A stretch of 64,000 nucleotides of DNA from Pelagibacterium halotolerans B2 (GTDB taxonomy: Bacteria; Pseudomonadota; Alphaproteobacteria; Rhizobiales; Devosiaceae), in the NCBI RefSeq assembly GCF_000230555.1, contig NC_016078.1, positions 558,001 through 622,000 on the forward strand, given 5' to 3'. How positions within the stretch are numbered: the first letter of the stretch is position 1; each line of letters begins with the position of its first letter. Made by a program: the position numbers and the translations under genes. Below are positions 32,335 to 42,292 of the stretch, in pieces. The notes beneath the pieces were generated by a model. The model had not been told where the DNA came from and ran no database searches. It saw only the letters and a list, made by a program, of their open reading frames with translations.

Positions 32335-32935
32335 CCAGCGTTCCGCCGGGAGTCCCGAAGGCCATGGGATCGTCGTCGGCGAACACATAGGCACCGGCCT
32401 CGATCTTGACGATCAGTCCGGCGATCCAGTCATGGTTGCATTCGGTGTTGTGCGTCCAGAAGCTCAGCAGGGCTTCCACGTGCGGCGGCAGTGCATCGGC
32501 GCCGCTGAATGATGCGTTGCTGGTCGCCTGATCCACTTCGCTCTTTTGCGCCGCAAGGGTTGCAAGGCGCGTGCGCAGCAGTGCGAGCACGCTCTGTCTT
32601 GGCAGGGCGGACATCAGCACCAGGCCGGCGCACAACATGTCCGGCCGCGGCTGTGGCACGGTCAGCGCCTGCTCCATCATGCGATAGAATTCAGCGTCAC
32701 CTTCCCCGGTGATCGAATAGTCCGTGCGCCCGGGCGTCGTTTCGGAGGCGGGGACGTCGATTTCCTCGAGAAGTCCTTCCTTCGCCAGTTGCCGCAAGGC
32801 GTGATAGATCGAGCCGGTCTTGGTATTCGCCCATTTGTCGGCGTTCCAGGCCATCAATTCCTGGCCAACGCGATAACCGTGGGCGCGTTTGTGAGCCCGC
32901 ACGAAAGCAAGAACGAGCAGCCGCGTAGCTGACAT
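32324..32935 (-). CDS. PadR family transcriptional regulator
   Basis: A 203-residue protein with a PadR winged helix at the N-terminus (LLVLAFVRAHKRAHGYRVGQEL, TKTGSIYHALRQLAKEGLLEEI, GRTDYSITGEGDAEFYRMM). The C-terminal part (residues 100-203) is a helical dimerisation/effector segment. Targets are not evident, as the neighbouring upstream gene is transcribed the other way from 33099. The start MSATRLLVLAF at 32935 fits PadR proteins; 32956 would add seven residues. Confidence 0.85.
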   Translation of the reverse strand: MSATRLLVLAFVRAHKRAHGYRVGQELMAWNADKWANTKTGSIYHALRQLAKEGLLEEIDVPASETTPGRTDYSITGEGDAEFYRMMEQALTVPQPRPDMLCAGLVLMSALPRQSVLALLRTRLATLAAQKSEVDQATSNASFSGADALPPHVEALLSFWTHNTECNHDWIAGLIVKIEAGAYVFADDDPMAFGTPGGTLVIP

Positions 32936-33098
32936 TTTAGTCCTCCCCGGCACCACCTCGCCCCATCTCGGTGCCTATAACAAGGGTTAATACGGGTTCA
33001 TGGTGCTGAACAGTGGCTGAATAGTCAAATCAGCATCCATTCAAAAGCTTCAGGCTAATTCTCCACAGACAAATTGAACTGTTTTGGGGACTTTGAAA

Positions 33099-33428
33099 AT
33101 GCCGCTCTCATCTCGCCTTGCTCTGCCTGCCCTGCTTGGTGGCCTGCTAATGGTATTCGCCTCGGGCGTCTTTGCCCCGCCCGTTCAGGCTCGCGGATAT
33201 CATGTGGATACCCTGGCCCAGGTTACCGGCGTTGCCGGCTGGGATCATCTCAATGTCCGCCGCTGGCCTGCATCCTATTCCCAAAGGACCGGCCAGCTCG
33301 CCCCGCTCGTTCATGTCTGGGTCGAACGCTGCATCCAGGTCGAACGCTCGTCCGATTGGTGCCTCGTGGAGCGCGATACCATAAAGGGCTGGGTGAACTC
33401 GAAATATCTGACGCCCGCCGATATCTGA
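33099..33428 (+). CDS. Secreted SH3-like (bacterial SH3) domain protein
   Basis: A 109-residue protein with a signal peptide (PLSSRLALPALLGGLLMVFASGVFA, cleavage near residue 32 before the PPVQARG segment) and one bacterial SH3 domain (LNVRRWPASYSQRTGQL, VWVERCIQVERSSDWCLVERDTIKGWVNSKYL) with two cysteines that may pair. Such domains bind peptidoglycan or proteins in the periplasm. ATG 33099 is preceded by GGGGA. Confidence 0.8.
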   Translation: MPLSSRLALPALLGGLLMVFASGVFAPPVQARGYHVDTLAQVTGVAGWDHLNVRRWPASYSQRTGQLAPLVHVWVERCIQVERSSDWCLVERDTIKGWVNSKYLTPADI

Positions 33429-33517
33429 TTTCGACAAAACCAAGACTCTGACCTCCACCCTTGACTTTCCCCACGGCCTGCGGTCCATCCAGACCAGAGT
33501 TTCGTGGGGATTTTTTT

Positions 33518-34534
33518 ATGGCTGCCAATCCTGTGCTGGCGCATTCGGTGCGCGGAAACTGGGTCGAGAACCGCCATCGTGGCGCCATCTGTGTATCCGA
33601 CGCGACGGGCAATATCGTCGCCTCGACCGGCGACGTTGCAGCCGAAATCTTTCCGCGCTCGGCCATCAAATCCATGCAGGCCCTGCCCATTTTCGCCACC
33701 GGCGCCAATGCGCGCTACGGTCTTGCCGGCCCGGCCATTGCGCTGGCCTGCGCCTCCCACAATGGCGAGCCGGCCCACGCCGACCTGGCTGCCGCAATGC
33801 TCGCCGCCATCGACCTCGATGAAAGCGCGCTCGAGTGCGGCGCCCATCCGCCCATCGATCCTTCGGCGCGCAAGGCGCTGTTCGCACAGGGTGGAAAGCC
33901 ATCGGCGCTTCACAATGCCTGCTCGGGTAAGCATTCGGGCATGCTCGCCGTGGCCCGAGCTCTTGGCGAGGACCCCAAAGGCTATTCCACACGCCGGCAC
34001 CCGGTCCAGCAGCGCGTAAAGCAGGCGGTCGAAGAGGTGATCGATCACCCCCTCACCGAAGGAAAATGCGGCACGGACGGCTGCTCGATCCCCACATGGG
34101 CCGCGCCGATCCACGCCTTTGCAAAGGGTTTTGCCCGCATGGCGACAGGCGAGGGATTGAGCCCGGATACGGCAGCCGCAGCGCGGGAAATCTTTGCCGC
34201 CGCCACATCCCACCCGTTTCTGGTCGGAGGCACCGGATCGTTCGATACCGATGCAATGGCGGCATTCGATGGCCGGCTGATGCTCAAATTCGGTGCGGAC
34301 GGCATCTATTGCGGCGCCCTGCCCGAGCAGGGGATCGGCTTCGCCCTCAAATGCGACGATGGCAGCGTCCCCGCTGCAACCGCAATGGTCGCCGCCCTTC
34401 TGCTTGAAATTTCCAGCCCGACCCCGGATCAGGCAAAGATCCTCCAAACCCGCGCCCGCCAGCACCAACGCAACTGGGCGGGCCACGAAATCGGCTACAT
34501 CGAAGCCACCGACGCGGCGCGTCTCAAACTCTGA
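33518..34534 (+). CDS. L-asparaginase II family protein
   Basis: A 338-residue protein of the Rhizobium etli AnsA type (Asparaginase_II), which is unrelated to E. coli asparaginases. Family motifs are FPRSAIKSMQALPIFATGA (Ser-Lys), CASHNGEPAH, ECGAHPP, HNACSGKHSGMLAVARAL and EGKCGTDGCSIPTWAAPI. It hydrolyses asparagine to aspartate and ammonia. ATG 33518 is preceded by GTGGGGA. The gene is free-standing; a family B repeat follows at 34590. Confidence 0.9.
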   Translation: MAANPVLAHSVRGNWVENRHRGAICVSDATGNIVASTGDVAAEIFPRSAIKSMQALPIFATGANARYGLAGPAIALACASHNGEPAHADLAAAMLAAIDLDESALECGAHPPIDPSARKALFAQGGKPSALHNACSGKHSGMLAVARALGEDPKGYSTRRHPVQQRVKQAVEEVIDHPLTEGKCGTDGCSIPTWAAPIHAFAKGFARMATGEGLSPDTAAAAREIFAAATSHPFLVGGTGSFDTDAMAAFDGRLMLKFGADGIYCGALPEQGIGFALKCDDGSVPAATAMVAALLLEISSPTPDQAKILQTRARQHQRNWAGHEIGYIEATDAARLKL

Positions 34535-34589
34535 AAAGAAAAGGGGCAGCACCTGCGAGGTCTTGCGCCGAGCCCCACCTTACCCCAAT

Positions 34590-34622
34590 CGTCATCCTCG
34601 GGCTCGACCCGGGGATCCGCGG
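34590..34622. repeat. Family B repeat, copy 2
   Basis: GTCATCCTCGGGCTCGACC followed by CGGGGATCCGCGG lies between the convergent asparaginase and TIGR03808-like genes. It can fold on CTCGGG/CCCGGG arms. A near-identical sequence occurs at 57338. Confidence 0.65.
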
Positions 34623-34682
34623 AATATCGGCATGCACCGCAGACGTGAGACGCCGGCCCTCTCGGCCATCTCATGGTTGGCC

Positions 34683-36005
34683 TTAAGAAACCCGGTTCCC
34701 CTCCACCACGATCTGCGGAAACCGCTCGGCCTCCCCCGCCAGATCGCTGGAGATCAAATCCCACCACGCGCTGCCGACCATCTCGTGTTGCCGCGCCCCG
34801 ATGATCGTGTTTCCCGTAACGCTCGCAGCGCCCGCGCCTTCGGCCACGCTCACCACGATCCCGATATCCACATCGCGCACCAGATTGCCACTGATTGTCA
34901 CATCGCGCAGATACGGTCCCCAACCGGCAGTAATTCCGGCCCCCGGCACATTCTCGATCAGATTGTCGGAAATGACCGCATCGGCCTCCGCCGCAATCCC
35001 ATAGGGCGTATCGAGATCGGGATTGGTCTCGGACCCCTCATAAAGATTGCGCACGATATTGCCCGAGCAAACCGCCAGCCGCCCGCCATCGTTGAAATTG
35101 GTCATCGAGATACCGGCGGCGGCCCCGTCGATGATGTTGTTGGCGATCACCGAACCGGTGAACGAAAACTCGGAAAATATCGCCACCTCGCCGCTCGAAA
35201 GGCAGGTATTGCCGGTGATCTGGGTGTTGTTGGTGGCATTGAGCCGAACCGCTGAAAAGGCGCAATCGGAGATATGATTGCCCGAAACGATCACCTCGTC
35301 GGCCCGGAAAATGTTGATCCCGTTCCCGTTCTGCCCGTTCCCGCCATCGGTCCAGTCGATCCCGGAGATCCGGTTGCCCGAAATGATCGTGCCGTCAGCC
35401 CCCGCTTCGCCGCGCCACACCCGAATCCCGCCATTGCCGCAATCGGCAATCGTGTTGCCCTCGATAGAGACGCCTGCCGCGTCGTAAACGAACAGCCCGG
35501 TGTAATCGCTGCCGCCCACCCGGCAATTTTCGACCCGTCCCGATGATTTCATCAGAGTGATGCCATTGAGCGCCGTGTTGGAAACGACGCAATCGCGGAT
35601 CGTCACGTTCTCGCAATCGGCAAAGTGGACAAGTCCGCCATGCCACATCTCGCCGCCCGCACCGCTGCCGTCGATCGACAGCCCGGCCAGAACGATGTTG
35701 GCTTCGCCCTCGGCGCCAAGCAAGGGATCGCTGCCCAGATGGACCAGCCGCGTCGCCCCCGGCACGCCCGACAGCATGAAGCCCGAGGGCAGGCGCAAGC
35801 CCCGCGTCGAAAAGCGCCCGGCCGGTAGCGCCAGATGCCCGGTGTCGCGCGCGCTATCGATAGCGGCCTGCAACATTTCGGTCATGTCCGTCGCTGCGTC
35901 CGGCCATGGCGTCACGGCCTGACCAAAGGCTGCCCGCATCATAAACGGGGTGCATAGCGCGGGGATAAGTGAAGCTGCGAGAAATCTGCGACGGTCGATT
36001 TTCAT
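34683..36005 (-). CDS. TAT-exported right-handed beta-helix protein (TIGR03808-like)
   Basis: A 440-residue protein with a twin-arginine signal ([18 protein letters not shown]) at residues 4-22 and an alanine-rich leader end. The rest is a parallel beta-helix of pectate-lyase type: repeated short turns such as [30 protein letters not shown] and [15 protein letters not shown]. The twin-Arg leader, the beta-helix repeats and the Rhizobiales context match TIGR03808. The substrate is unknown, perhaps a polysaccharide. GGAGGAAAT lies just upstream of ATG 36005. Confidence 0.85.
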   Translation of the reverse strand: MKIDRRRFLAASLIPALCTPFMMRAAFGQAVTPWPDAATDMTEMLQAAIDSARDTGHLALPAGRFSTRGLRLPSGFMLSGVPGATRLVHLGSDPLLGAEGEANIVLAGLSIDGSGAGGEMWHGGLVHFADCENVTIRDCVVSNTALNGITLMKSSGRVENCRVGGSDYTGLFVYDAAGVSIEGNTIADCGNGGIRVWRGEAGADGTIISGNRISGIDWTDGGNGQNGNGINIFRADEVIVSGNHISDCAFSAVRLNATNNTQITGNTCLSSGEVAIFSEFSFTGSVIANNIIDGAAAGISMTNFNDGGRLAVCSGNIVRNLYEGSETNPDLDTPYGIAAEADAVISDNLIENVPGAGITAGWGPYLRDVTISGNLVRDVDIGIVVSVAEGAGAASVTGNTIIGARQHEMVGSAWWDLISSDLAGEAERFPQIVVEGNRVS

Positions 36006-36139
36006 ATTTCCTCCGATTCCGGCAACTAACGGGTAAATTTCACTCAACTCCATACTTTTTACGCGCAATAGTGAATCCTTGCGGTGCGCGCTTGCACCCC
36101 GCTATAGATTGGGTCCTGCTGTTGAATCGGACCCCGCCC

Positions 36140-37624
36140 ATGCTTGTCGACGACGCCGTTTATCTCGGAACCAGCACCCGGCCCGAATATCTCCATCTCG
36201 GTTTCGGCAATCGGCACGGCCTCATAACCGGGGCCACGGGAACGGGAAAAACCGTTACCCTGCAAATACTTGCCGAAGGCTTCTCCCGCGCTGGGGTCCC
36301 GGTTTTCTGCGCCGATATAAAGGGCGATGTGGCAGGGCTTTCAAAGCCGGGCGAGCCCAAGGACTTCCTTGCCGAGCGCGCCGAAAAGATCGGCTTTTCC
36401 GACTACGCCTTCGAGGGCTTCCCCACCATCTTCTGGGACCTGTTCGGCCGCCAGGGCCACCCGGTCCGCACCACGGTTTCCGAGATGGGACCGCTGTTGC
36501 TCTCGCGCATGCTCGACCTCAACGCCACCCAGGAAGGCATCTTGAATGCCACCTTCAAGCTGGCCGATGACGAGGGTCTTTTGCTCCTCGATTTCAAGGA
36601 CTTGCGTTCACTTCTCAGCCACGTCGCCGAGCGCCGCGCAGAGCTATCCGCCCATTACGGCAACATCTCGACGGCCTCGGTCGGCGCCATCCAGCGTGCG
36701 CTGCTCGTCCTCGAACAGCAGGGTGCCGAGAACTTCTTTGGCGAACCCGCCCTCAAGATTTCCGACCTCATGCGCACCGACACCCAGGGGCGCGGCTTCA
36801 TATCGATCCTTGCCGCCGACGAACTTATGCGCGCCCCTCGGCTCTATGCTATGTTCCTGCTCTGGCTGTTGTCCGAATTGTTCGAACAGCTTCCCGAAGT
36901 GGGCAATCCGGACAAGCCCAAACTGGTGTTCTTTTTCGATGAAGCACACCTTTTGTTCGACGAGGCGCCAAAAGTGCTGCTCGACAAGATCGAGCAGGTC
37001 GTCAAACTGGTGCGCTCGAAAGGCGTAGGTGTTTATTTTGTAACGCAAAATCCCGCCGACGTACCCGAAGGCGTCCTCGCCCAATTGGGCAACCGCATCC
37101 AGCACGCCCTGCGCGCTTACACCCCCAAGGAGCAGAAAGCCGTCAGGATCGCCGCCGAAACCTTCAGGCCCAACCCCGATTTCGACACCGCCGAAGTCAT
37201 CACCCAACTCGGCACCGGCGAGGCGCTGGTCTCCGTGCTGGAAGAAAAGGGCATCCCTTCGATGGTCGGCCGCACCATGATCCGTCCGCCATCCTCTCGC
37301 ATGGCTCCAATCACCTCCGAAGAACGCGCCACGGTTATCGCCGGAAGCCCGGTTTCCGGGCTCTACGACGCCACTGTTGATCGCGAGTCGGCCTACGAAC
37401 TGCTCGACGCCCGCGCCGCCAACGCCATGCGCGAGGCCGAAATCGCGGCCCGCGAGGCCGAGCTTGAAAAGATCGAGAAAGACAGGGCCAGGCAGACAAC
37501 GCGCCGTTCGACCCGGCAAACGCCGATGGAAGCAGCGCTTACAAGTTTTGCCCGCACCGTCGCCCGCCGCGCCGGCGATTCCTTCGTGCGCAGCGTGCTC
37601 GGCACGCTCACCAGGGGGCGTTAG
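36140..37624 (+). CDS. HerA-like/DUF853 ATPase
   Basis: A 494-residue ATPase of the HerA/FtsK-like group formerly DUF853. [12 protein letters not shown] is the Walker A (residues 31-42), [15 protein letters not shown] is the Walker B, and [27 protein letters not shown] is the sensor/arginine-finger region. The C-terminal tail is basic and partly coiled ([21 protein letters not shown]). Members are thought to act as hexameric DNA or RNA motors, but the role of this subgroup is not established. ATG 36140 is the first after a stretch with no ribosome site. Confidence 0.85.
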   Translation: MLVDDAVYLGTSTRPEYLHLGFGNRHGLITGATGTGKTVTLQILAEGFSRAGVPVFCADIKGDVAGLSKPGEPKDFLAERAEKIGFSDYAFEGFPTIFWDLFGRQGHPVRTTVSEMGPLLLSRMLDLNATQEGILNATFKLADDEGLLLLDFKDLRSLLSHVAERRAELSAHYGNISTASVGAIQRALLVLEQQGAENFFGEPALKISDLMRTDTQGRGFISILAADELMRAPRLYAMFLLWLLSELFEQLPEVGNPDKPKLVFFFDEAHLLFDEAPKVLLDKIEQVVKLVRSKGVGVYFVTQNPADVPEGVLAQLGNRIQHALRAYTPKEQKAVRIAAETFRPNPDFDTAEVITQLGTGEALVSVLEEKGIPSMVGRTMIRPPSSRMAPITSEERATVIAGSPVSGLYDATVDRESAYELLDARAANAMREAEIAAREAELEKIEKDRARQTTRRSTRQTPMEAALTSFARTVARRAGDSFVRSVLGTLTRGR

Positions 37625-37628
37625 ACTG

Positions 37629-38159
37629 ATGGCAAAGCTCAGCGCCGTTGCCGTATTCGCAGATACCGGCGTAACCGCTCATCAGGCCCTATACCGGCAG
37701 GCCGGCGCCACCATCGCCCGCAATAATGCCCATCTGCACTGCATTGCCCGGAACGGCCAATGGCCGCGCACGCTGGTAGAATCCGCTTTGGCCAGCGGTG
37801 GCCGCGTCACCGTGGCCACGGGGCCCGTCGCTCGCCGCCTCGATGTACCGCAGGGCGTTGAAATCATCGCCGAGGACACCGAAGCCGCAGCAGCAGCCCG
37901 CATTGTTGAAGCCGGGCAGGTGGTGATAGGCCTGCCGGGCGGCATCGATACGGTGGCAGCGCTTTATTCCGCCTGGGTTGCCGCCGGTGGAGCCCAAAGC
38001 GCCCGCCCGGTCGGCCTGCTCAATCAGGGCAGGGCCTATGAGGTGGTCAAGGGCTTTGCCGGTGACGTCGCCGCCGTAGGTCGCGGCAATATCGACGGCT
38101 TCATCCAGATATCGGAAACCTTCGACGATCTTTGGAACAGGCTTATGCGTCTGGTCTAG
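37629..38159 (+). CDS. LOG-family-like Rossmann protein
   Basis: A 176-residue protein with the LOG/TIGR00730 (lysine decarboxylase-like) fold: VAVFADTGVTAHQALY at the start and GLPGGIDTVAALYSAW in place of the usual PGGxGTxxE. The glutamate of the classic LOG active-site motif is replaced, so cytokinin-type phosphoribohydrolase activity is doubtful. It starts 5 nt after the HerA-like stop, so the pair is translated together; a joint role is inferred only from this. Confidence 0.75.
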   Translation: MAKLSAVAVFADTGVTAHQALYRQAGATIARNNAHLHCIARNGQWPRTLVESALASGGRVTVATGPVARRLDVPQGVEIIAEDTEAAAAARIVEAGQVVIGLPGGIDTVAALYSAWVAAGGAQSARPVGLLNQGRAYEVVKGFAGDVAAVGRGNIDGFIQISETFDDLWNRLMRLV

Positions 38160-38703
38160 TTTGGTCGGGGCGCTGCTCGCGCATTGCCTTGTGGGCCAGG
38201 AACGAGACGATGTTTTCCCCACGCCGCTCTACGGGAACAACCCGCGTATCGTCCAGCGCAATCCGGTTGCGCCGCTCGGGTCCGACATAAAAGGGCTCGG
38301 CGCTGACATACGCACCGGTTCCCTTGGCCAGCCGCGCTGCAATCCGCTCTTCGAGATAGATCGGGCTCATCGGCTTGACGATCACCTCGTCGATGCCCGC
38401 CTGCACGCATTGCCGCCGCATCTCGCTATCCACGGTCCGGCTCAGGGCGATGATCTGCACATGACGCGATGCTAGATCGTCGCTGTTGCGGATCGACAGC
38501 GCCACCTCGGCGGCCGTCACACGGTCGAGTTCATAATCGGTGACCAGCAGCGCCAGCTTGGCGATGCGCATATAATCGCCCAACGCCCTGTGGTCGCAAA
38601 ATTCGCGCACCCGCCAGCGATGTCCCCTGCGCAGTGTCGCGCCCAGAACCGAGGCCAGCGCCGGGCTATTGGAAAGAACGGCGATGGTGGGAACAGGCAA
38701 CAC
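38143..38703 (-). CDS. Response-regulator receiver-like protein
   Basis: A protein of about 186 residues whose core (IAVLSNSPALASVLGATLRRG, LALLVTDYELDRVTAAEVALSIR, VQIIALSRTVDSEMRRQCVQAGIDEVIVKPMS) follows the receiver-domain pattern with an Asp in VTDYE and a Lys in VKPMS. A C-terminal extension (YVGPERRNRIALDDTR) is conserved-looking. No ATG starts the domain; GTG 38703 is my choice, TTG 38700 is possible, and a longer ATG frame would read through the sodB hairpin. It overlaps the LOG-like gene by 17 nt. Confidence 0.65.
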   Translation of the reverse strand: MLPVPTIAVLSNSPALASVLGATLRRGHRWRVREFCDHRALGDYMRIAKLALLVTDYELDRVTAAEVALSIRNSDDLASRHVQIIALSRTVDSEMRRQCVQAGIDEVIVKPMSPIYLEERIAARLAKGTGAYVSAEPFYVGPERRNRIALDDTRVVPVERRGENIVSFLAHKAMREQRPDQTRPDA

Positions 38704-38800
38704 AGGCGGGCTCACTCGGCATGGGATATCGATGGTTACCCAAGCCTTAACACGCCCATCGCGCAGCCGGAAGGTGCCAGTTCCGGTAACCTTAAAGCAT

Positions 38801-38828
38801 ATGGCCCGCCTGTGGACAGGCGGGCCAT
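38801..38828 (-). terminator. Long perfect hairpin downstream of sodB
   Basis: ATGGCCCGCCTG and CAGGCGGGCCAT form a 12-bp perfect stem with a TGGA loop (TCCA on the minus strand), 25 nt past the sodB stop on the minus strand. The following ATGCTTTAA is only weakly T-rich, so it acts either as a terminator or as a stabilising hairpin. Confidence 0.6.
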
Positions 38829-38853
38829 ACAGCATTGATTGTGATGAGATAAT

Positions 38854-39453
38854 TTACGAAGCAGCTTCGTGCAGCTCAGCCACGTAGTCCCAGTTCACCA
38901 GATTGTCGAACCAGGCTTCGAGATATTTCGGACGCGCATTGCGATAGTCGATGTAGTAGGAATGCTCCCACACATCCACGCCCAGCAACGGGGTGCCGCC
39001 ATGCACCAGCGGGTTTTCCCCGTTCGGTGTCTTGGTCACTGCAAGCTTGCCGTCCTTGAGCGTGAGCCACGCCCAGCCCGAACCGAACTGGCCGGCGCCT
39101 GCAGCAAGGAAATCCTCGCGGAACTTGTCATAGCCGCCAAGGTCGGAATCGACAGCCGCCTGCAGCTTGCCGGGCAGCGACTTGCCGCCACCATTGGGCT
39201 TCATCCACTTCCAGAAATGGATGTGGTTGAAATGCTGTCCCGCATTGTTGAACAGAGGCTGGTTCTTGCCGAAGCTTTCCTTGACGATCTCTTCGAGGCT
39301 CTTGCCCTCAAGGCCCGAACCTTCGAGCAGCTTGTTGCCATTGGTCACATAGGCCTGATGGTGCTTGTCGTGGTGAAACTCAAGCGTTTCAGCCGACATG
39401 TACGGGCCGAGCGCGTCATAGGCATAGGGCAGATCTGGGAGTGAAAAGCTCAT
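38854..39453 (-). CDS. sodB: Superoxide dismutase (Fe/Mn type)
   Basis: A 199-residue Fe/Mn superoxide dismutase. Metal ligands lie in LEFHHDKHHQAYV (His27 area), AGQHFNHIHFW (His74 region), and DVWEHSYYIDYRN (Asp and His near 160-164). GAGQFGSGWAWL is the active-site aromatic segment. GQHFNHIHFW and GQF suggest the iron-type (SodB) branch, but the metal cannot be set by sequence alone. A good promoter and GGAGG upstream of ATG 39453 (39458-39463) support the start. It detoxifies superoxide in the cytoplasm. Confidence 0.94.
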   Translation of the reverse strand: MSFSLPDLPYAYDALGPYMSAETLEFHHDKHHQAYVTNGNKLLEGSGLEGKSLEEIVKESFGKNQPLFNNAGQHFNHIHFWKWMKPNGGGKSLPGKLQAAVDSDLGGYDKFREDFLAAGAGQFGSGWAWLTLKDGKLAVTKTPNGENPLVHGGTPLLGVDVWEHSYYIDYRNARPKYLEAWFDNLVNWDYVAELHEAAS

Positions 39454-39517
39454 CGGAGGGCCTCCTTATAGGGTTCTGAAATCTCTTGCCCGGCTAATTT
39501 ACCAAGCTAATGCTTCT

Positions 39518-39546
39518 TATATATCGCCGCCCATACACTGGTGCAA
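39518..39546 (-). promoter_or_regulatory. Sigma70-type promoter of sodB
   Basis: On the minus strand TTGCAC (39541-39546) and TATATA (39518-39523) are separated by exactly 17 bases, giving an mRNA leader of about 58 nt before sodB. Confidence 0.65.
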
Positions 39547-39563
39547 CGGTTGTGCGGGAAAAC

Positions 39564-41648
39564 TTATGCCAATTGGGCGCATTTGAGCGCAAATGCATAA
39601 GTGATCGCCGTCTCCTTGATCCGTTCAAAGCGTCCCGACGCGCCGCCATGGCCGGCATCCATGTTGGTGCGCAGGTACAATGCGTTCTCATCGGTCTTGG
39701 TTGCACGCAGTTTTGCCACCCATTTGGCCGGTTCCCAATAGGTGACGCGCGGGTCCGTCAGTCCAGCCAGCACCAGGATCGGTGGATAGGGTTTGGCCTC
39801 GACATTGTCGTAGGGTGAGTAGGCTGCGATCCGCCGGTAATCGTCTTCCGAGGTAATCGGGTTGCCCCATTCAGGCCATTCGGGTGGCGTGAGCGGCAGT
39901 GTGTCATCCAGCATGGTGTTGAGCACATCCACGAACGGCACGATCGCCATGACACCGGCCCACAATTCGGGCCGCATATTGGCGATGGCGCCCATCAGCA
40001 TGCCGCCCGCCGACCCGCCTTCGGCCACGATGCGGCCCTTGGATGAGTAACCCTTTTCGATCAGCATTTCCGCAGCGGCGATGAAATCTGAAAATGTGTT
40101 GGGCTTATGCGCCGCGCGACCGTCCTTGTACCATCGATACCCCTTGTCCATTCCGCCGCGGATATGGGCGATCGCATACACGAAGCCACGATCGACAAGC
40201 GACAGCACCGAGACCGAAAACCCCGCTGGAATCGAATGACCATAAGCGCCATACCCATAGAGCAGGGCAGGGGCGCTGCCGTCCAGCGCCAGCCCTTTGC
40301 GGTAAAGCAAGGTGACCGGCACCTCCTCGCCATCTGGCGCCTTGGCAAACAGCCGCCGCGTTTCATAGAGCTCAGGATCGTGCCCTGAAGGCACTTCCTG
40401 CTGCTTGCGCAACACCCGTTCGCCGCTCGCAAGGTCGAGGTCGAAAATCTGCGCCGGTGTGGTCGGTGAGGAATAGGAAAACCGGATTGTTGAGGTGTCG
40501 AATTCGTAGCCGGAGACCAGCCCCAGCGAATAGGCTTCCTCGGGAAACGATACAGTCTGTTCGCCTCCATCGCGCAGGTCGCGCACCACGATCCGTGGCA
40601 GGCCATCCTTTCGCTCGAGTCGGATCAGATGGTTGGTGATAACCTCGACATCGAGGATCAGCCGCCCCGCCTCGTGCGGCACCAGATCGGACCAATTGCT
40701 GACGCCCGGCGCGCTGACCGGCGCGGTGACGATCTTGAAGTCTTCGGCTCCGTCGTCATTGGTCAGGATATAAAGCGTGCCGTCCCGTTCCTCGACTGAA
40801 TATTCGGTATTCTCGTGCCGCTTTTCGACGCAAAATGGCGTGCCGCCTTTTTCCGCATCGATCAGCCAGACTTCAGAGGTCTGATGGTCATGGGCGGAAA
40901 TGGTGATGTAACGCCGCGATTGCGTCATCCCTACGCCCACGAAAAAGCCCGCATCCTTTTCTTCATAAACGATCGGATCGTCGGCCTGGCTGGTCCCCAG
41001 CACATGCTCACGCACCCGGAAGGGCCGGTGGTTTTCGTCGAGTTCGACATAATAGAACCGCGATGAATCATTGGCCCAGACAGCGCCGCTGCCGGACTTT
41101 TCGATCCGCTCGTCGCGATCCTTGCCCGTATCGAGGTCGCGGACAAAGATCGTGTAATATTCCGATCCGTTCCGGTCCGCGGCCCAGGCCACCATCGTGT
41201 GGCACGGCGAATGCTCGGCGCCCCCAAACCCAAAATAGCCCTCGCCAGCTTCGACGTTGCAATCGAGCAGCACGTTCTCGTCGCCGCCGTCGCGGGGTGT
41301 ACGTACGATCAGCGGATACTGGTCGCCCTCGCGCGTCCGGGATGCATAGGCGAACGGTCCGTCAGGCGAGGGGACCGAACTGTCATCCTCTTTGATCCGC
41401 CCGCGGATTTCCGAATAGATTTTTTCGCGCAGCGCCTCGGTCGGTTTTCCAAACCCGGTTTCATACCAGGCATTTTCCGCCTCGAGATAGTCGCGGATAT
41501 CGCCGGGCAACACATTGGGGTCGGCCATGACCTCGCGCCAATTGTCGGCCCGCAACCAGTTATAAGGGTCGCTCCGGGTCATCCCGTGCCGCGTGTCCGA
41601 ATGGGAACGTTGCGCGGCAACGGGTGGCGCGATGTCGGTCATGGTCAA
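39564..41648 (-). CDS. ptrB: Oligopeptidase B (S9 family serine peptidase)
   Basis: A 694-residue prolyl-oligopeptidase family enzyme with an N-terminal seven-bladed propeller and a C-terminal alpha/beta-hydrolase. The catalytic triad is Ser546 in GGSAGG, Asp632 in LTDPRV and His667 in MDAGHGG. It cleaves short peptides after basic residues in the cytoplasm. The start MTMTDIAPPVAAQRSHSDTRHG precedes the conserved DPYNWLR. It lies 42 nt downstream of msrB on the same strand, so a two-gene unit is likely. Confidence 0.93.
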   Translation of the reverse strand: MTMTDIAPPVAAQRSHSDTRHGMTRSDPYNWLRADNWREVMADPNVLPGDIRDYLEAENAWYETGFGKPTEALREKIYSEIRGRIKEDDSSVPSPDGPFAYASRTREGDQYPLIVRTPRDGGDENVLLDCNVEAGEGYFGFGGAEHSPCHTMVAWAADRNGSEYYTIFVRDLDTGKDRDERIEKSGSGAVWANDSSRFYYVELDENHRPFRVREHVLGTSQADDPIVYEEKDAGFFVGVGMTQSRRYITISAHDHQTSEVWLIDAEKGGTPFCVEKRHENTEYSVEERDGTLYILTNDDGAEDFKIVTAPVSAPGVSNWSDLVPHEAGRLILDVEVITNHLIRLERKDGLPRIVVRDLRDGGEQTVSFPEEAYSLGLVSGYEFDTSTIRFSYSSPTTPAQIFDLDLASGERVLRKQQEVPSGHDPELYETRRLFAKAPDGEEVPVTLLYRKGLALDGSAPALLYGYGAYGHSIPAGFSVSVLSLVDRGFVYAIAHIRGGMDKGYRWYKDGRAAHKPNTFSDFIAAAEMLIEKGYSSKGRIVAEGGSAGGMLMGAIANMRPELWAGVMAIVPFVDVLNTMLDDTLPLTPPEWPEWGNPITSEDDYRRIAAYSPYDNVEAKPYPPILVLAGLTDPRVTYWEPAKWVAKLRATKTDENALYLRTNMDAGHGGASGRFERIKETAITYAFALKCAQLA

Positions 41649-41690
41649 TCCCTGAAGTTGGGCAAAAAATAAGATTCGAAAGTTTGGCGA

Positions 41691-42089
41691 CTATTCTTTG
41701 GGCTTGAAGTCCAGTGCAAGCCCGTTGGTGCAATAACGCAGCCCGGAGGGGGCGGGGCCGTCGGGAAAGACATGCCCGATATGGGCATCGCAATTTGCGC
41801 AGCGGATTTCCGTGCGGCGCATAAAATGGCTTCGGTCGTCGATTTCCTTGATTGCGTCATCTGACACCGGCTGGAAAAAGCTCGGCCAGCCTGATCCGGA
41901 ATCATATTTGGTGTCAGAGGTGAAAAGTGGAGCCTCGCAACACACGCAATGATACACGCCCTCGCGCTTTTCCACATTATAGGCATGGGAAAAGGCGCGT
42001 TCAGTGCCGTGTTCGCGTGTCACATGATATTGTTCGGGCGTCAATTTATCGCGCCACTCGCTATTGGATATCTTTTGCGTGTCGTTCAT
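41691..42089 (-). CDS. msrB: Peptide-methionine (R)-S-oxide reductase
   Basis: A 132-residue MsrB. The catalytic cysteine is Cys120 in RYCTNGLAL, and the structural zinc is held by Cys48/Cys51 and Cys97/Cys100. [10 protein letters not shown] is the signature loop. It repairs methionine-R-sulfoxide in proteins. ATG 42089 (MNDTQKIS) is preferred to the ATG at 42116. It begins a unit with the oligopeptidase B gene. Confidence 0.95.
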   Translation of the reverse strand: MNDTQKISNSEWRDKLTPEQYHVTREHGTERAFSHAYNVEKREGVYHCVCCEAPLFTSDTKYDSGSGWPSFFQPVSDDAIKEIDDRSHFMRRTEIRCANCDAHIGHVFPDGPAPSGLRYCTNGLALDFKPKE

Positions 42090-42292
42090 CTTGCGCCACT
42101 CCTGCCGGTTGTGCACTCAGACTATAGCTGTCCGAGCCAATGTGGTTATCACAACTGCCAGGGTCAATATTGCGTTCCCGCCGACCGGTTTTGGTTGAGC
42201 TTGCGGTAGGGATCGGTACTGTTTGCGCCATTGATTCCTTTCGGCTGCGAACGGCAGCGATTGAACGTTGAAAACAAGTTCGGGGGGCTCGC

